From the NCBI GenBank assembly GCA_035610835.1, contig CM069441.1, positions 107,755,144 to 107,819,143 on the forward strand: 64,000 nucleotides of DNA, in the 5' to 3' direction. Under the pieces are notes generated by a model. It searched no databases. It was given only the letters and a program-made list of their open reading frames with translations, and had not been told where the DNA came from. Positions 23,025-34,899 of this stretch are shown piece by piece. The position numbers and the translations under genes were made by a program. Origin of the DNA: Ophiura sarsii. Taxonomy: Eukaryota > Echinodermata > Ophiuroidea > Amphilepidida > Ophiuridae. Numbering within the stretch: position 1 is the first letter of the stretch; every line of letters begins with the position of its first letter.

Positions 23025-24160
23025 CCTTGTCATTGAACTATGATAACTTTGTGTCGAGTTTAAGGTTCTGAATCTGCTATTAATCTCATCTCACGAGAGT
23101 GAAATGAAGCAAATGACCGGGTATCTATCAATGTCAACGACCCTTTTTAAGGATTATAAAAGTGCCAAGCAGTAGTCTGTGGACGTGTTGACCGGACACA
23201 CTCTTTGCTATCAAGGTATTCATATATCAACACTCAAGTGACATTTTGAAATTGGGGTTTTAAAATTATGATTATCCTCAAATTAAAGAAAAACAAAAAG
23301 GAGGAAGCCACTAGGATTCCATCAGCTTACTCTTGCGGGTAGTGTATCGGATGTCCTTTAAAGGTATATTATGTGATCTTTCCAGAGAACGCCCTCAACA
23401 TCGAAAAAGAAATTGAAAGCAGATTTTCTTGCAGATTTACATTTCTGATCAAAAATCGTACATACATTCCAAGTTACAGGGCGATACGATTCTTAATTAC
23501 TTCAAAATCATGGTTTTAGAGTGAAAATAAACTGTCGTGTTTAAAACACGACAGTTTATATTTTCACTCTAAATTCACTCTAAAACCATGACTTTGAGGT
23601 AATTAGGAATCGTATCACTCTGTAACTTGGAATGTATGTACGATTTATGATCAGAAATGTAAACCTGCAAGAAAATCTACTTTCTAAAAAAAATCATGAA
23701 TAGAGGGCGCTCTCTGGAAAAGATCACATAATATGCATTTAAAGCTAGACGCATGACGTACCCAGCACTCATATGAAAGGAAGTGTAATAAGTGAAGGTG
23801 CCTCTTTTCAGTACCCCAGTCCTAATCTGGAAAACTTACACTACGACCAGGGTAGATTATTGTCACTCCTTGTCACTTGCACTATAGTAACTTGTATTAA
23901 GTTATTAGGTTCTGAATCTGCTATTACTCTCATCTCACAAAAGTGAAATAAAGCAAATGGCCGGGTATCTATATAGACATGTCAACGACCCTTTTTAAGG
24001 ATTAAGGGTCAAGCATTAGTCTGTGGAGGTGTTGAACGGATACACTATTTTCTACAATGTTAAGCTTATTATCAACTATCAAGTGTAATTTGGAAATTGG
24101 GTATTTTAAACTGAGGAATATGTTCAAATTAAAGAACAACAAAAAGAGGCTACGTTGAGC
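23025..24160 (+). repeat. Two diverged tandem units inside duplication unit 2
   Basis: These are the counterparts of the pair at 15560-16310. They are separated by the MITE at 23362-23738 and share GGTTCTGAATCTGCTATTA, TGTCAACGACCC and related words. Confidence 0.65.
23362..23738. mobile_element. piggyBac-like MITE, family A, copy 1
   Basis: Arms of about 170 bp start AGGTATATTATGTGATCTTT and are inverted around a central stem-loop (CGTGTTTAAAACACG). TTAA flanks both ends (23358-23361 and 23739-23742). The paralogous empty site in unit 1 is a single TTAA at 15907-15910 with the same flanks, GGATGTCCT and AGCTAG. Nearly the whole element can fold into one hairpin. Confidence 0.85.
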
Positions 24161-24264
24161 TCGTGTAAAATATTATTCGTCAGTATATGTGAATAAGTCC
24201 TCTTTTAACACTTTCCACGCGGTTATTAGTTTTACCATATTATACACAACAGATTTCTTAGAAA

Positions 24265-26413
24265 TGTAGCCCGGCTTGTCTAAGCTTTGATTTAAGCAAA
24301 TGGCACTCAATTTAAATTTTGTTATCAGATCATGATCATTATTTTTATATATTACTTTCTACACTAATACAATCATAATACAGATTTCATAAGACAGAAA
24401 CTAAGTCTACAAATACAATCAAAATGAACACGACATACATCAAATTTCTAAACACAACTGATCAGTACACATACAATAATCGTTGGCGCGCAAAATCCAA
24501 ATTCAAAAGGGCACTCTCCAACAAGGGACTATAAAACAAACAGGATTTTAACCTGGTATATCCAATGTTAATGGAAAGGGATCAAATGTCATGTGGTTTG
24601 CAGGTCGCTGTATGTAGCAGTTGGTAATCCATAATGTCGGTGATCTCTAAGTAGGGTCATCAAGATTTACGTCCATATCCATCTCATTAATAGTTCATCT
24701 AAGATCCATCTGAGATCCTGAGAGAAGTAGGAAAAGACAAAACTACACAATAATACTACATTCTACTTAACTAGTCTTCGAGTGACAATTCAATCCTGCA
24801 GTCCCGAAAGTCAGAAATATAAATTTGCAAAACTATGAATGTATGCTTATGGTGATTGGCCGTTTCACCAACTGCACAATTCATGTAATCGGAAGTTCAT
24901 CAAGTTTTATCATGAAGTAAGAAACTGCAGAATCAATTAAGCTACAAACATTTATCTATTTAAACGTAAAGATCTGCCAGTCTCTATACTGGAGAAATAA
25001 TACTAATAAGGCCTATCAATCACGTGTCCAATCTTAATCCTCGGGTTCATTCAGATTCTAATTAAGTTAAATACATTAGAACATTATTTATTTATTTATT
25101 ATTAAGCAGTGCTATCAATTAATCTTAAACTCATCATTTAATCAGGATACAATGATTATTTATGAAACAGTGTCATTACAATAAACATTATTTCAAACTA
25201 AGAAACCCATTTATTTATTCATGGTATAAATACTGCGCTTTACCTCCTCATTTGGAAGTAAATAGTACAGAACATTCCTATTAAAATCCCTTATGTGGTT
25301 GCTAAGATACAACCTATATTCTGGCAGGCTCATATGGACAACAAATTAAACTCTTGGCCTAGCAATGGTAAAGTATTGAACTTGACCCTTATTGAATTAC
25401 AACAAGTTTGCATTAACACACAAACTGGTATACTTGCATCATAAGTATACAAATTACTTTTACAGAATCACATAATTTAGTATCATCAGATATTGAAACA
25501 TTAATTAAACATTTTAATAAGTTAACGAGTGACGTCCAGCATTAAACAAGTTCAAGATACAACATTCATGATAAGGCACTTATATACAGGATCGGTTTCA
25601 GTTTTGTTAACGAAAGTACAAAACAATCTAGAATAATCTTAGTTCATGGGACACGCCCTAAATCCATGTAGAAGAAAGTCACATTAATCTACATTAATCA
25701 TAATCAGTTTCTAGAGAATCAAACAGTAATACAGAACCAAAGTATAGGGGTTACTCAAATCAATTAAAATAAGAGATACATTTTACTCCTCTTCCTTGGG
25801 GAGGAAGAAGTTCTATACCGAGACTAACTCGCGCGCCAAGCCATGTCTCGAGGCTCACATTACATAATCAAAGCTCCGGCTTTATCGTCATAAAGCAAAT
25901 CAAGTTCAGGCTTTATCGTAATAAAGCAATCAAGGTTCCAGCTTTATTGAAATAAAGCAAATCAAAATCAAATCAAAGATTCATCAGATGCATGTACGAA
26001 ATTATGCATCGCTAGGTTCATCGTGTTTCTTACAAATATAACATTACTTAATGGAAAGATAAATACATTATAATATAATTAAACTCAATTCACCTGAGAG
26101 CCAGGTTCAACATTCCATTAAATAAATGAATTGTTCTGCAGAACAGTATATATCAAAACTATCAGTAAACACATTATGTGTGATTGTGTTGTTCTACGGT
26201 GCTAGTCATATGTTATTCAGGTTTTGTGTTATGCATCTCATGGTTAAAGCTTGTGAGTGTGTCCTGATCGCCAGGTAGATCCAGAGTGAGTGCTCCAGAA
26301 ATCGGGAGGGCCTTAGTGATGACTCAGCGACCCAAGACAAGTTTGGGAGAGAGATCACTAAGTTCATCCTAAATCAACAGAGGGCACTGTTGCCTAAATT
26401 TAACAGGGTTACA
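24265..26413. mobile_element. Possible solo LTR or other 2.1-kb insertion
   Basis: The homology between units 1 and 2 is interrupted here. The inserted block begins TGTAGCCC and ends GGGTTACA, imperfect inverted ends of the TG...CA type. GAAA flanks both sides (24261-24264 and 26414-26417). This fits an LTR left by recombination. The interior is AT-rich and noncoding, with three related CTTTATCG/ATAAAGCAA words at about 25868-25965. No second LTR or gag/pol is seen, so the class is tentative. Confidence 0.4.
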
Positions 26414-27576
26414 GAAATCTTTCCCAACTTTCAAGAATTACTGAACCAAAACTAGGCATGTTTGTTCTTATTGTAATGCATTTCCCATGGAGATTCCAAA
26501 TGCGATGATAAAACTAAATAATGTTGACATTTTTGAAATATTTTGTGACATTTTGGAACTGTCGTCTGTAGACGCCTGCCACGTGGAAAGCATTCATACA
26601 TGTAAAAAATGTCCCACTGGAATTGGTTATCACTGCATATCTTCACGTAATAAATAATATCGCATACATACGATCAACCGTTTTCTAGCAAGTATTTACT
26701 TGCAATGTTGTTTTAAGACCAATACCTTCAGGGTATAAATAGGTTTATTATTTTATTCGTTTCATATGCCAGATATTGTTATGATTGTCAAGTTCTTCGC
26801 AGGTTTTTAATGCACTGGACGTGTTCATATGCCACCTGACAGCTTCAGACTTCAATGCGACAAATGTCGAAGTTTCTTTACAACGTTGTCTGTTTTTATC
26901 ACGTCCATAGGAGGCTTTTGCCAGCCTGTACCAGCCTGTATCAGCCTGTGTAACGGCAAAGAAGATTTGTTGTGCAGTCTAGCATGCTTAGCACCACCAC
27001 AGTGCCAACAAGGCGTTTCCCAAAAAACAAACAGTGCAAAACATGTGTTAAAGTAATTAGCAAATGCAAGACATCTGACGCCCGTCCTATACGAGTAATA
27101 TTTGGTACAAATAGGCATAACTTACGAAGTTGAATCTCAACTAAGCATCCCATCATACATTGTATTTTCAATAGATAAAGGATCTTGAAGAAAAACAAAG
27201 AGAGAACTGAATTGAAATCACATCAATTGTACTACTTGCACCAGTATTTTCTGTTTAGCAACACTTATATGTCTTTTGTTGCGATATAATGCCAATTGAA
27301 ACCAGAGGTAACCAGTGGTCATGTGATGAAAACGATGCATCTTCTTTGGTGCACGGCATAATATGTTAACAAATTAAGTCTTAACATGCTCAAAGTACAG
27401 GGTGTTTAAAACAGTCAGTTGACGACAACATTTCTTTTCATAAATTTTACCAATTTTGACTTAAAAATACATGGTGCATGAATATTTATCAACTATTTTT
27501 AAGGTCAGACTGTTTTTATCATGTCAGTATACATGTATTCAAGTTTACCGATACTATATTCCGGAACATCCTCTTA

Positions 27577-27843
27577 ACAGGTATTGCGGACATTGATATT
27601 CGACGTGAGGTGCTAGGCACTGATGCCATACTCGGACGCGCGGTAAACGACGTCATTGCCATTGTCGAGAGCAAAGAAATGGCCAGGAATGCCTTGCCCA
27701 CAACCGCGGCTGGAATATCCTCCTTCCGCCGAGAAAAAGCCACCCCAACAGGCACGCAGCCGACCCCGACCGTAACCGAACTGCCATGTACCCTGACTGC
27801 AAACAGACATTGTCCCTGTTCTCCGAGGGTGCTCGAGGCTTGA
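27577..27843 (+). pseudogene. Ty3/gypsy-like element: gag-end remnant
   Basis: The frame reads GIADIDIRREVLG, then NDVIAIVESKEMARNALP. This resembles the end of the capsid region in marine-invertebrate gypsy-like elements. A following zinc-knuckle-like segment (DCKQTLSLFSEGARG) sits in another frame at about 27786 and lacks several expected Cys/His residues. The 5' end of the element, including any LTR, cannot be found. Confidence 0.6.
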
Positions 27844-28163
27844 ACACTAGACCCATGGTCAGTGCATCAAGTGCTACAGGGCGCAGCGGAGTAGCCGCGG
27901 GGGAGCTACCCGACGCAGCGAGGCATCTCAGCGCAACGACAATTCTACACGCAATAACACCCAAGTTTCCTCTGCATCCGAAACTGGGGTGATATTCGCA
28001 CAAGTGTCGGCATTGCACGAAACGGGATCAAACCACCAACAGCCACCCTTACGCACTAATAACCGCCACCGTCGCCATCGACGACGCCCCCGCCGCAAGC
28101 AAACGCAGTCGGTACCACGTTCTACCCAAGTTCACGAAGGGTGCATGGCGCAGGGCCCGCTTC

Positions 28164-28737
28164 TTGAACCATCCGGAAGTACAGCTACACATGTCAGTGA
28201 ATCATTTGGACTATCAAGCTTTCGGACGACGCTGTCCTACCACCACACCTACAACCATCACAGCGATGGCCGACACTGGAGCCCAATCTTGCCTCTGGTC
28301 AATGGACGGTTTTTTGGCTGCTGGATTCCTTGCATGTCCACGTAGACCTAATCGCAGCCAACAAGTCTCCTATCACCATAGACGGCGCTATCATTGTGCG
28401 TCTACAAGGAGTGCCCCTGAGCGATGACAAGAAATCGTGCGCCACCATGGTATATGTAAGCAAGGCAGCTCATGGATTTTACCTGTTTTGGGAAGCCATG
28501 ATGGATCTTGGAATAGTATCGCACGACTTCCCCTCAGTTGGAGCAGCTGAACTTCAGCCCAACGTCCACTCAACATGCTCAAGGAGGATCACCCTGCAAT
28601 CAACGCCGGTTGCTCCGCACCATCTTCAAATGAGACGGGCCCGTGTTCTTGTCCACCACGTACAGTGGTTCCCGATCGGCCCATTACGGCCGGTGGAGGT
28701 ACACCAGAGCGCCCCAAGGCTTCCTATCATCCGGTGA
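28164..28737 (+). pseudogene. Ty3/gypsy-like element: protease region, frameshifted
   Basis: The active-site motif of a retropepsin (MADTGAQSCLW) is read from about 28264 in one frame. The continuation (ANKSPITIDGAIIVRLQG and onward) is in another frame from about 28330. At least one frameshift therefore separates the catalytic Asp from the flap-side sequence, and the region cannot make an intact protease. Confidence 0.65.
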
Positions 28738-29467
28738 CAGATACAACCGCCGTTTTGACGCTATCCTCTCTGATTTCGACGACAAGGAGCGTTGCGTCGA
28801 TGACACCATCCACTACGACACTAGCCTCGAAGCACATTGGTGGAGAACCATTGACTTCCTAATTCGTGTTGGCCAGTCAGGAATAGTTCTCAATCCAGAC
28901 AAATTCCGTTTCGCACGCAGAGAGGTTGATTTTGCAGGCTTTCGGATCTCGTTCTTAGTTAACCAGGTCGCCAACTATGCACAACTACGCGACACCATGG
29001 CGCCCTTCAAACCATTCCTCAGCCCAAAGGTCCGCTTCGAATGGACTCCTGCGCTTGATGAAGCCTTCAATACGTCTAAGGGTGCCATCGTTGACGCCAT
29101 CCACCGCAGCGTAGAGATATTTGACCCTACGAAGAGAACCTGCCTACGCCCAGATTGGTCATGCAAGGGCATCGGATACTTCCTATCACAGAAGCACTGT
29201 GCCTGCGAGTCCCGCATCCCTGACTGCTGCGATGATGGATGGATGGACTCGAACAGTCGAAATACTTTACTCAGGGATGCAATGACCTTCTCGTTGTCAC
29301 TGATCACAAGCCCCTGGTCAAGATCATGGGAGACCGTACTCTCGATGAGATTCCCAACTCCAGACTCTTCCGCCTCAAGCAGCGTACACTACCATGGGCT
29401 TTTGAGATCGCACATCTCCCCGGCAAGACGAATACTGCCGTTGACGCCACGTCCCGACACCCCGTAA
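28643..29467 (+). pseudogene. Ty3/gypsy-like element: truncated reverse transcriptase
   Basis: The frame begins in the palm (YTRAPQGFLSSGDRYNRRFD) and contains CVDD where Y-x-DD is usual. It continues with the thumb/connection-like NPDKFRFARREVDFAGFRIS and the start of RNase H. The N-terminal fingers are missing, so the domain is incomplete. RNase H sequence then shifts to the overlapping frame that ends at 29688. Confidence 0.75.
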
Positions 29468-29688
29468 GCAACTTTGCAGAGCTATCTAGCCTCACACTAC
29501 ACTCAGCACAAGATGATGCCGAATGCGCCATGACTGCTGCCATCCGTCACGAGACGCAGAACATAACAGCATTGACATGGGAACGCATTGCCTCTGAGAC
29601 CGCAACCTATGATGATTATCCTGTCACGCGCCAGCTTATGGATGCACCGGCTTCGGGGATGCACACCGTACCGCGAATGACGGGCTAG
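29239..29688 (+). pseudogene. Ty3/gypsy-like element: RNase H end and linker
   Basis: This frame contains TDHKPLVKIMGDRTLDEIPN and FEIAHLPGKTNTAVDATSRH. These are the conserved TDHKPL and PG..N..AD..SR-type signatures of gypsy-like RNase H. It stops at 29686-29688, about 36 bases before the integrase ATG, so the polyprotein is broken between RNase H and integrase. Confidence 0.8.
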
Positions 29689-29723
29689 CCGCATTCTGGC
29701 AATACCGAGAGTCGCTCCATGTA

Positions 29724-30770
29724 TTGGATGGTGTCATCTTGTTCAGTGACCGTGTCGTTATCCCATCATCCCTTCGTGGCGAAGTTCTCCAGACACTCCA
29801 CTCCGCCCACCAAGGCGTCACGTCCATGGAATCGCGTGCTCGCGCTATCGTGTTTTGGCCGGGAATGACAAAGGACATTCAGTCAGCCCGCGAAAGATGC
29901 ACAGCATGCAACCGGAACGCCCCATCACAAGCTGCATTGCCCCCTACACTATCGTCAGTCCCCGCAACACCATTTGAATCGATCTACGCTGACTTCTTTG
30001 ACTTCGGTGGATGCCACTACCTAGTCGCCGGCGATCGTCTATCTGGATGGGTCGAAATCTTCAGAGCACCGCATGGTACCACCCAGGCTGGAGCGCAGGG
30101 CCTGATCGCTGCTCTCCGAACATTATTTGCCACGTTTGGCGTTCCTGAGGATATCTCGAGTGATGGAGGACCAGAATTATCTGCTTCCGCAACTGCCGGC
30201 TTCCTTACACGATGGGGAGTCCGTCACCGTGTGTCATCTGCCTACATCGCTCAATCGAATGGCCGCGCCGAAGTAGCAGTCAAGAAGGCGAAGCGCACCC
30301 TGATGGACAATGTTGGGCCCACTGGTTCCCTTGATAATGACGGTCTCTTACGGGCACTACTCCAATTGCGCAACACTCCGGATCCTGACTGCAACATCTC
30401 ACCGGCGGAAATAGTCTTCGCCAGACCTATACGCGATGCCTTCTCATTTGTCAGCCGACAGAACAAGTTCACCAACCCATCCATTCGCACTACCTGGCGC
30501 GAAGCATGGGCACTTAAAGAAGATGCAATGAAAGCCCGGATGCCACGCTCACTTGAAGCCCTCAACGCTCACGCAAGGCCCCTTGCACCACTATCGCTGG
30601 GCAACCGCGTGTTCCTGCAGAACCAATACGGTCCGCATCCTACAAAGTGGGACAAATCCGGCACAGTCGTCGAGCTAAGGGACCATGACCAATATTGGGT
30701 GAAGGTTGATGGATCTGGACGCTTATCGCTAAGAAACAGGCGCTTTTTACTCAAGTTTACTGTATTTTGA
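29724..30770 (+). CDS. Ty3/gypsy-like integrase, open for 348 codons
   Basis: A long uninterrupted frame carries an HH-CC zinc domain (TLHSAHQG then CTACN, residues about 27-74). The catalytic core has its first Asp in YADFFDFGG (about residue 90), its second in SSDGGPE (about 140) and the Glu in SNGRAEVA (about 180). A C-terminal DNA-binding-like region ends in RRFLLKFTVF. In a live element this would cut and join retrotransposon cDNA into the host genome. Here it is cut off from an intact gag-pol frame. The retained length could mean recent death or, less likely, separate use. Its codons are visibly more GC-rich than the surroundings. Confidence 0.85.
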   Translation: MDGVILFSDRVVIPSSLRGEVLQTLHSAHQGVTSMESRARAIVFWPGMTKDIQSARERCTACNRNAPSQAALPPTLSSVPATPFESIYADFFDFGGCHYLVAGDRLSGWVEIFRAPHGTTQAGAQGLIAALRTLFATFGVPEDISSDGGPELSASATAGFLTRWGVRHRVSSAYIAQSNGRAEVAVKKAKRTLMDNVGPTGSLDNDGLLRALLQLRNTPDPDCNISPAEIVFARPIRDAFSFVSRQNKFTNPSIRTTWREAWALKEDAMKARMPRSLEALNAHARPLAPLSLGNRVFLQNQYGPHPTKWDKSGTVVELRDHDQYWVKVDGSGRLSLRNRRFLLKFTVF

Positions 30771-33041
30771 TCACAATTCTAAGCAAGAATAATGAAGCTT
30801 CCTATCGGCAAGCGGCGGAGTTTTGTCCCTGGTACAATGGGTTTTCCATTTTAGCTGCTACTGTTGTCTGGTCACTGAAAGTGGCCATATGCTTTGTTTT
30901 CACTTTCTACTTACTGATGAGGAAATCACAGATTCCAGAAATCACATTTGGCGTATTCTGTACAACTACAAGACTACAAAAGCAAATGCATCTTTAAATT
31001 GTATTTTGATCAACAATTCTAACGAGAATAAGTTAACCGGTGATTTTACTTCTTTCTGTAAGCAAGGATAATACATAGTATTTCCCATAGTGATCTATTT
31101 TACCTCAAGAAAACACAAGATGACGATTGTGTGTGATGCAAGGGAACGTGAAGTGCTGAACTACCTAAAGGGCTTAAATACAACTCGATATAAATGAATC
31201 TGCTTGGTTTTAGAGCAATCGTTATAAACTGATGTGCTGTTTTACAGAGAGAACTAAATAAATATGTTTCCCGTAGAGCCTAATTTGGAGTTTATTTGGA
31301 AAAGTTTACTTTTCTTCTTTCGATTCAATATTTTAAGCAACTCGTACTCAAATCAAATAGCTTCTTCTTTGGAAATCTTAAATAGAATTCAAAATGTTTA
31401 AAAATGAATGATTGCTTTTTGCTATATCTATTGTCCATTGCTGATTGTTATAATTACCTGCTAAATATTTTGGGCTGAAATGTATTGCTAAGATATTCCT
31501 CTACATGAATTATGGCCTCTATGATACACCGTACTTCAAACTTCCCCTAAGCCTGACTAACTATCTGCAAGAGTATGCGTCAGAGAATCACATCGAAAAC
31601 AGTGGTATGCACCTAAAAGCCGTCAAATTTGGCTCAAATATGTCACTAGCATTGCACGATATTTGTGCGTTGCGCGTAATGCTGTGGTAACGCGTCGCGT
31701 GCACTATACGCACACACGGGCGGGCAAATAATAGAGTAAATAATGTTGTGTCTTATCTTACAATAAATCTGGAAGGGTGTGTGGGGGTGTGTTTGTTATC
31801 CTTATTTCTCCGTTAGTTGGGATCAAAGTGGCGCCTAATTCGCATGAAAGATAGAGGAAATAACGGGACTAAGTGTGTTAAAATATATTTCAGTGAAATT
31901 GGTTAACAATTGGCTCCAAAAACAGCAAAAAACTCTCGAATTTGGCTCACAAATGCCACTTGAATTGCACGATATTGTGCGTTGCGCGTACTACCACGTA
32001 ATCATACCGTGGTAACACGTCGCGTGCATGTTTGCGCAAGGGCTCATTGCCGCGGTACTATACGCACTCCCATAGATAAGCGGGGCTTACCCGTAAGCTG
32101 TAGGATTTCTGTGCGCACTCCTACACAAGACGCATTTTATAAGCCACACGGGAAATGGTTATAGGCCTGTTAGAGGTATGTGGTGGTGACATGTCTTGTG
32201 GGTGTAAAACCACGAGAAATAGTTTAGGATCGGCCTAATAGTGATGTGGCACAAGTAGCGTTTTGTGGTGGTTAATAAAGCAACCTGATTTCCGAGGGTT
32301 AATGAAATAATGCGGTTTTCTGACCTGGTTTGTGTGTGGGGGAAGGGTTGTAGGGGATTTATGTGGTTTCAGAGGTACCGAGGGTTAATGAAGTAATGCG
32401 GTTTGAGAGGTAAGGTTAATAAAGGAACCACGGTAAATGGTTTAGGAAGGTGGGTTATGATTATAAATCAACCTGGTTTGTGGGTTGTGTGGGGGTGTGG
32501 GGGTGCAGGGGGTTATGTGGTTTCAGAGGTAGGTAATGTGGTATAACCATCTAGCGGGGACCCGAGCGTATCGAGGGTACGCTAGTAAATAATTATAAGC
32601 CACGGGAGATAGAGTAGGCCTGTGGGGGTTTATAGTGAAGTGAGGGTGGTATCGGGAGGCTCATGAAGTAATGCGGTTTGAGATAGGTAGGTGGTTAATA
32701 AAGTAATGCGGTTTGAGATAGGTAGGTGGTTAATAAAGTAATTTGGTATTACACATGGGAGGGCCATGCGGTAATGAAATAATATGGTTTATTTTAAGAA
32801 TAACCCATGGGATATAGCCTTGATTTAAGGCGCAATTGCTGGATATCACTTTATATATAGCCTATACAAATAATACTAGTACCAGAAAAGACCCAACCAC
32901 ACATAACTCTCTATCAGCCCCTGATCCACCTGTTAAACTTGTCGATGCTTATAATTTTCCCGGGCCGGTCGGTTCTCGGGGCGAGTTCGGTTTTCGGATG
33001 TAGCAATTTCATAATATGACAGCCCATATGTGCGAGTTCAG
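30771..33041. repeat. Noncoding stretch with short repeats
   Basis: The short phrase TGTATTTTGATCA-CAATTCTAA occurs at about 30761 and 31001. A segment rich in GCACGATATTGTGCGTTGCGCG occurs at about 31630-31700 and 31945-32035. About 32270-32760 holds diverged repeats built on GTTAATAAAG-TAATGCGGTTT, including two adjacent identical 35-bp units at about 32666-32735. No gene is supported. Confidence 0.45.
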
Positions 33042-33044
33042 TTA

Positions 33045-33558
33045 GGGAAGACGTCAAAACTCGACCGCCCGTTGACCGCCGGTTACGGGCGGTTCCGCCC
33101 GGTTCTTTCAGGTCAAATGTTTTACTGGTATATGAATATTCGCGCATGCAACACTGAACAGCTGCCGGTTGAATTAATGCTGTAACCGGACCAATTTACA
33201 CTATCAATCTGTTACTTTGCGGTTATAATAGCTCTCTCTATAATCGTTCTATAAAAAAACCCATTCATAGACTTTCGGTATTGATTTTAAAAAGTTAATT
33301 GAGCTATAAACAGATTGAAAAAGCCAACCCCAGCGAAAATCAATAGCTGCATTGTACTGGTTGTCAACTGAGCCCATTACTTCAAGATTGTATTACTCAC
33401 GCGTGTGACGAGGCACTATCAACCTGTCGTGTTCACCAGAGTGTAACTATTTGACCTCATTATGTGTGTATATTATAACAGACGACACGTTTTGTGAGAA
33501 CCGGGCGGAACCGGCCGTAACCGGCGGTTGCCTGGCGGTCGAGTTTTGACGTGATCCC
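33045..33558. mobile_element. PIF/Harbinger-like MITE, 514 bp
   Basis: The TIR (GGGAAGACGTCAAAACTCGA and the inverse of GGGATCACGTCAAAACTCGA) continues for about 60 bp of GC-rich CCGGTT and GGCGGT words. TTA flanks both ends (33042-33044 and 33559-33561), the 3-bp TWA duplication typical of PIF/Harbinger. There is no transposase. Confidence 0.75.
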
Positions 33559-33771
33559 TTACGCAGTGATTGTAGTGTCAAAAATCAGTCTTTCTTTGAG
33601 GGAGAGTAGAGGTCTAATATTGGGAGATTATCTGTATGTAAGAGTATCTTTGCTGCCCAAAGACTTGCAGCAAGTCTAATGGGATATAGCTTGGGTATGT
33701 TGTTAATGAAGTAATATATGGTATAAGCCACGGAAGGGCTGATAACGGGAGATGGCTTTGGTAAGTAATTA

Positions 33772-34287
33772 GAGAATAAAGGTATTGTTTTTAGACCGTA
33801 CCCGTGTTATATTGTCTGACATAAATGCGGAAGATATTATTATTTTGCAAAAAATAATACTGCCGAACGCATTTATGTCAGACAATATAACACGGGCACG
33901 GTCTAAAATCAATACCTTTATTCTCATTCTTAAACAATCATACTGAAGCCATTTATCCGGGCATTTATCAAAGAAATAAGTGCAATTTATTGTCCACATT
34001 TGACAACTTTTACCCCTTCTAGGATCGAATAACCCACAAACATACCATCCAATCCCATGCGATGAGTACACCATGCGTAATCGTCGCGTCGCCGGCATAA
34101 ACGCAGGAAAGGCGGCAAAGACGCACTGCAGAAGTGCGCGTTATGGAGCAAACCACGCATTGTTCGGACGCACTGTTAAAACGTAAGCCCCACCTCCCCG
34201 TGTTAAGTTGTCTCATCTAAATGTCGCCGATTTCTCTGAGAACCAATGAGATTGCTTACACTTTCTTAGCTGTTTAAGAATGTGGTT
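33772..34287. repeat. Hairpin-headed repeat, copy 1
   Basis: A palindrome at 33772-33926 (arms GAGAATAAAGGTATTG through GCATTTATGTCAGAC) is followed by about 360 bp ending TGTTTAAGAATG. That end is the inverse of CATTCTTAAACA beside the hairpin. A second copy lies at 40846-41335. The shared body contains GCGATGAGTA, CGCCGGCATAAACGCAGGAA and GAGAACCAATGAGATTGCTT. Confidence 0.7.
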
Positions 34288-34899
34288 TAAGCAATGGGGG
34301 TGAACGCATGTACATTTTTATAAGTATTAGCCACAGGATGTGGATTGGGGTACGGGGTGTAAAGTAATACGGCTTCTTATATAAAGTAGGGTCCCATACC
34401 ACAGGAAATTCTTTCCGTTCCTAGCCTTAGCAGGAATAGAGCATTAAATATCTGCGTTTTGAGAATGGAGTATGAGATGCTTTATCATCGACTAGTATTA
34501 TACAGGACTAGCGGTATGCTCATGCGCTACGAGGCTACCGCGCCGCCAAAAGGTCAGAATGTTGAATGTAAAATAAATTAAAAATAAATTTCATTGGTTC
34601 GCACCGCTATTCGCAGTAACGCGGACAGGGGGAGTCTGAGGGGGAATGTGTCCCCTTGGAATTTTTGTTTTTGTTTTGAATTTTCGCACCCATTTGGTGC
34701 GATTTGGTGTGTAATTTTGACCAATATTTTATTGAAAAGCCTTCATTTCCAATCAATATTGGCTTATTATCAATATCATTAAAAATTGGATTTTTTTTTT
34801 TGTCTCCATTTAATTTTGAAAAAATCAAACAACACGGCGTAAGGTTTTGAAATTGCGATTAAATTAAAAAGGATTTGCGCGTAGCGCGAAAATATTGGC
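34288..34899. other. Noncoding stretch
   Basis: A CpG-richer patch (about 34510-34560) is followed by AT-rich sequence that grades into the tandem array. No gene is supported. Confidence 0.35.
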
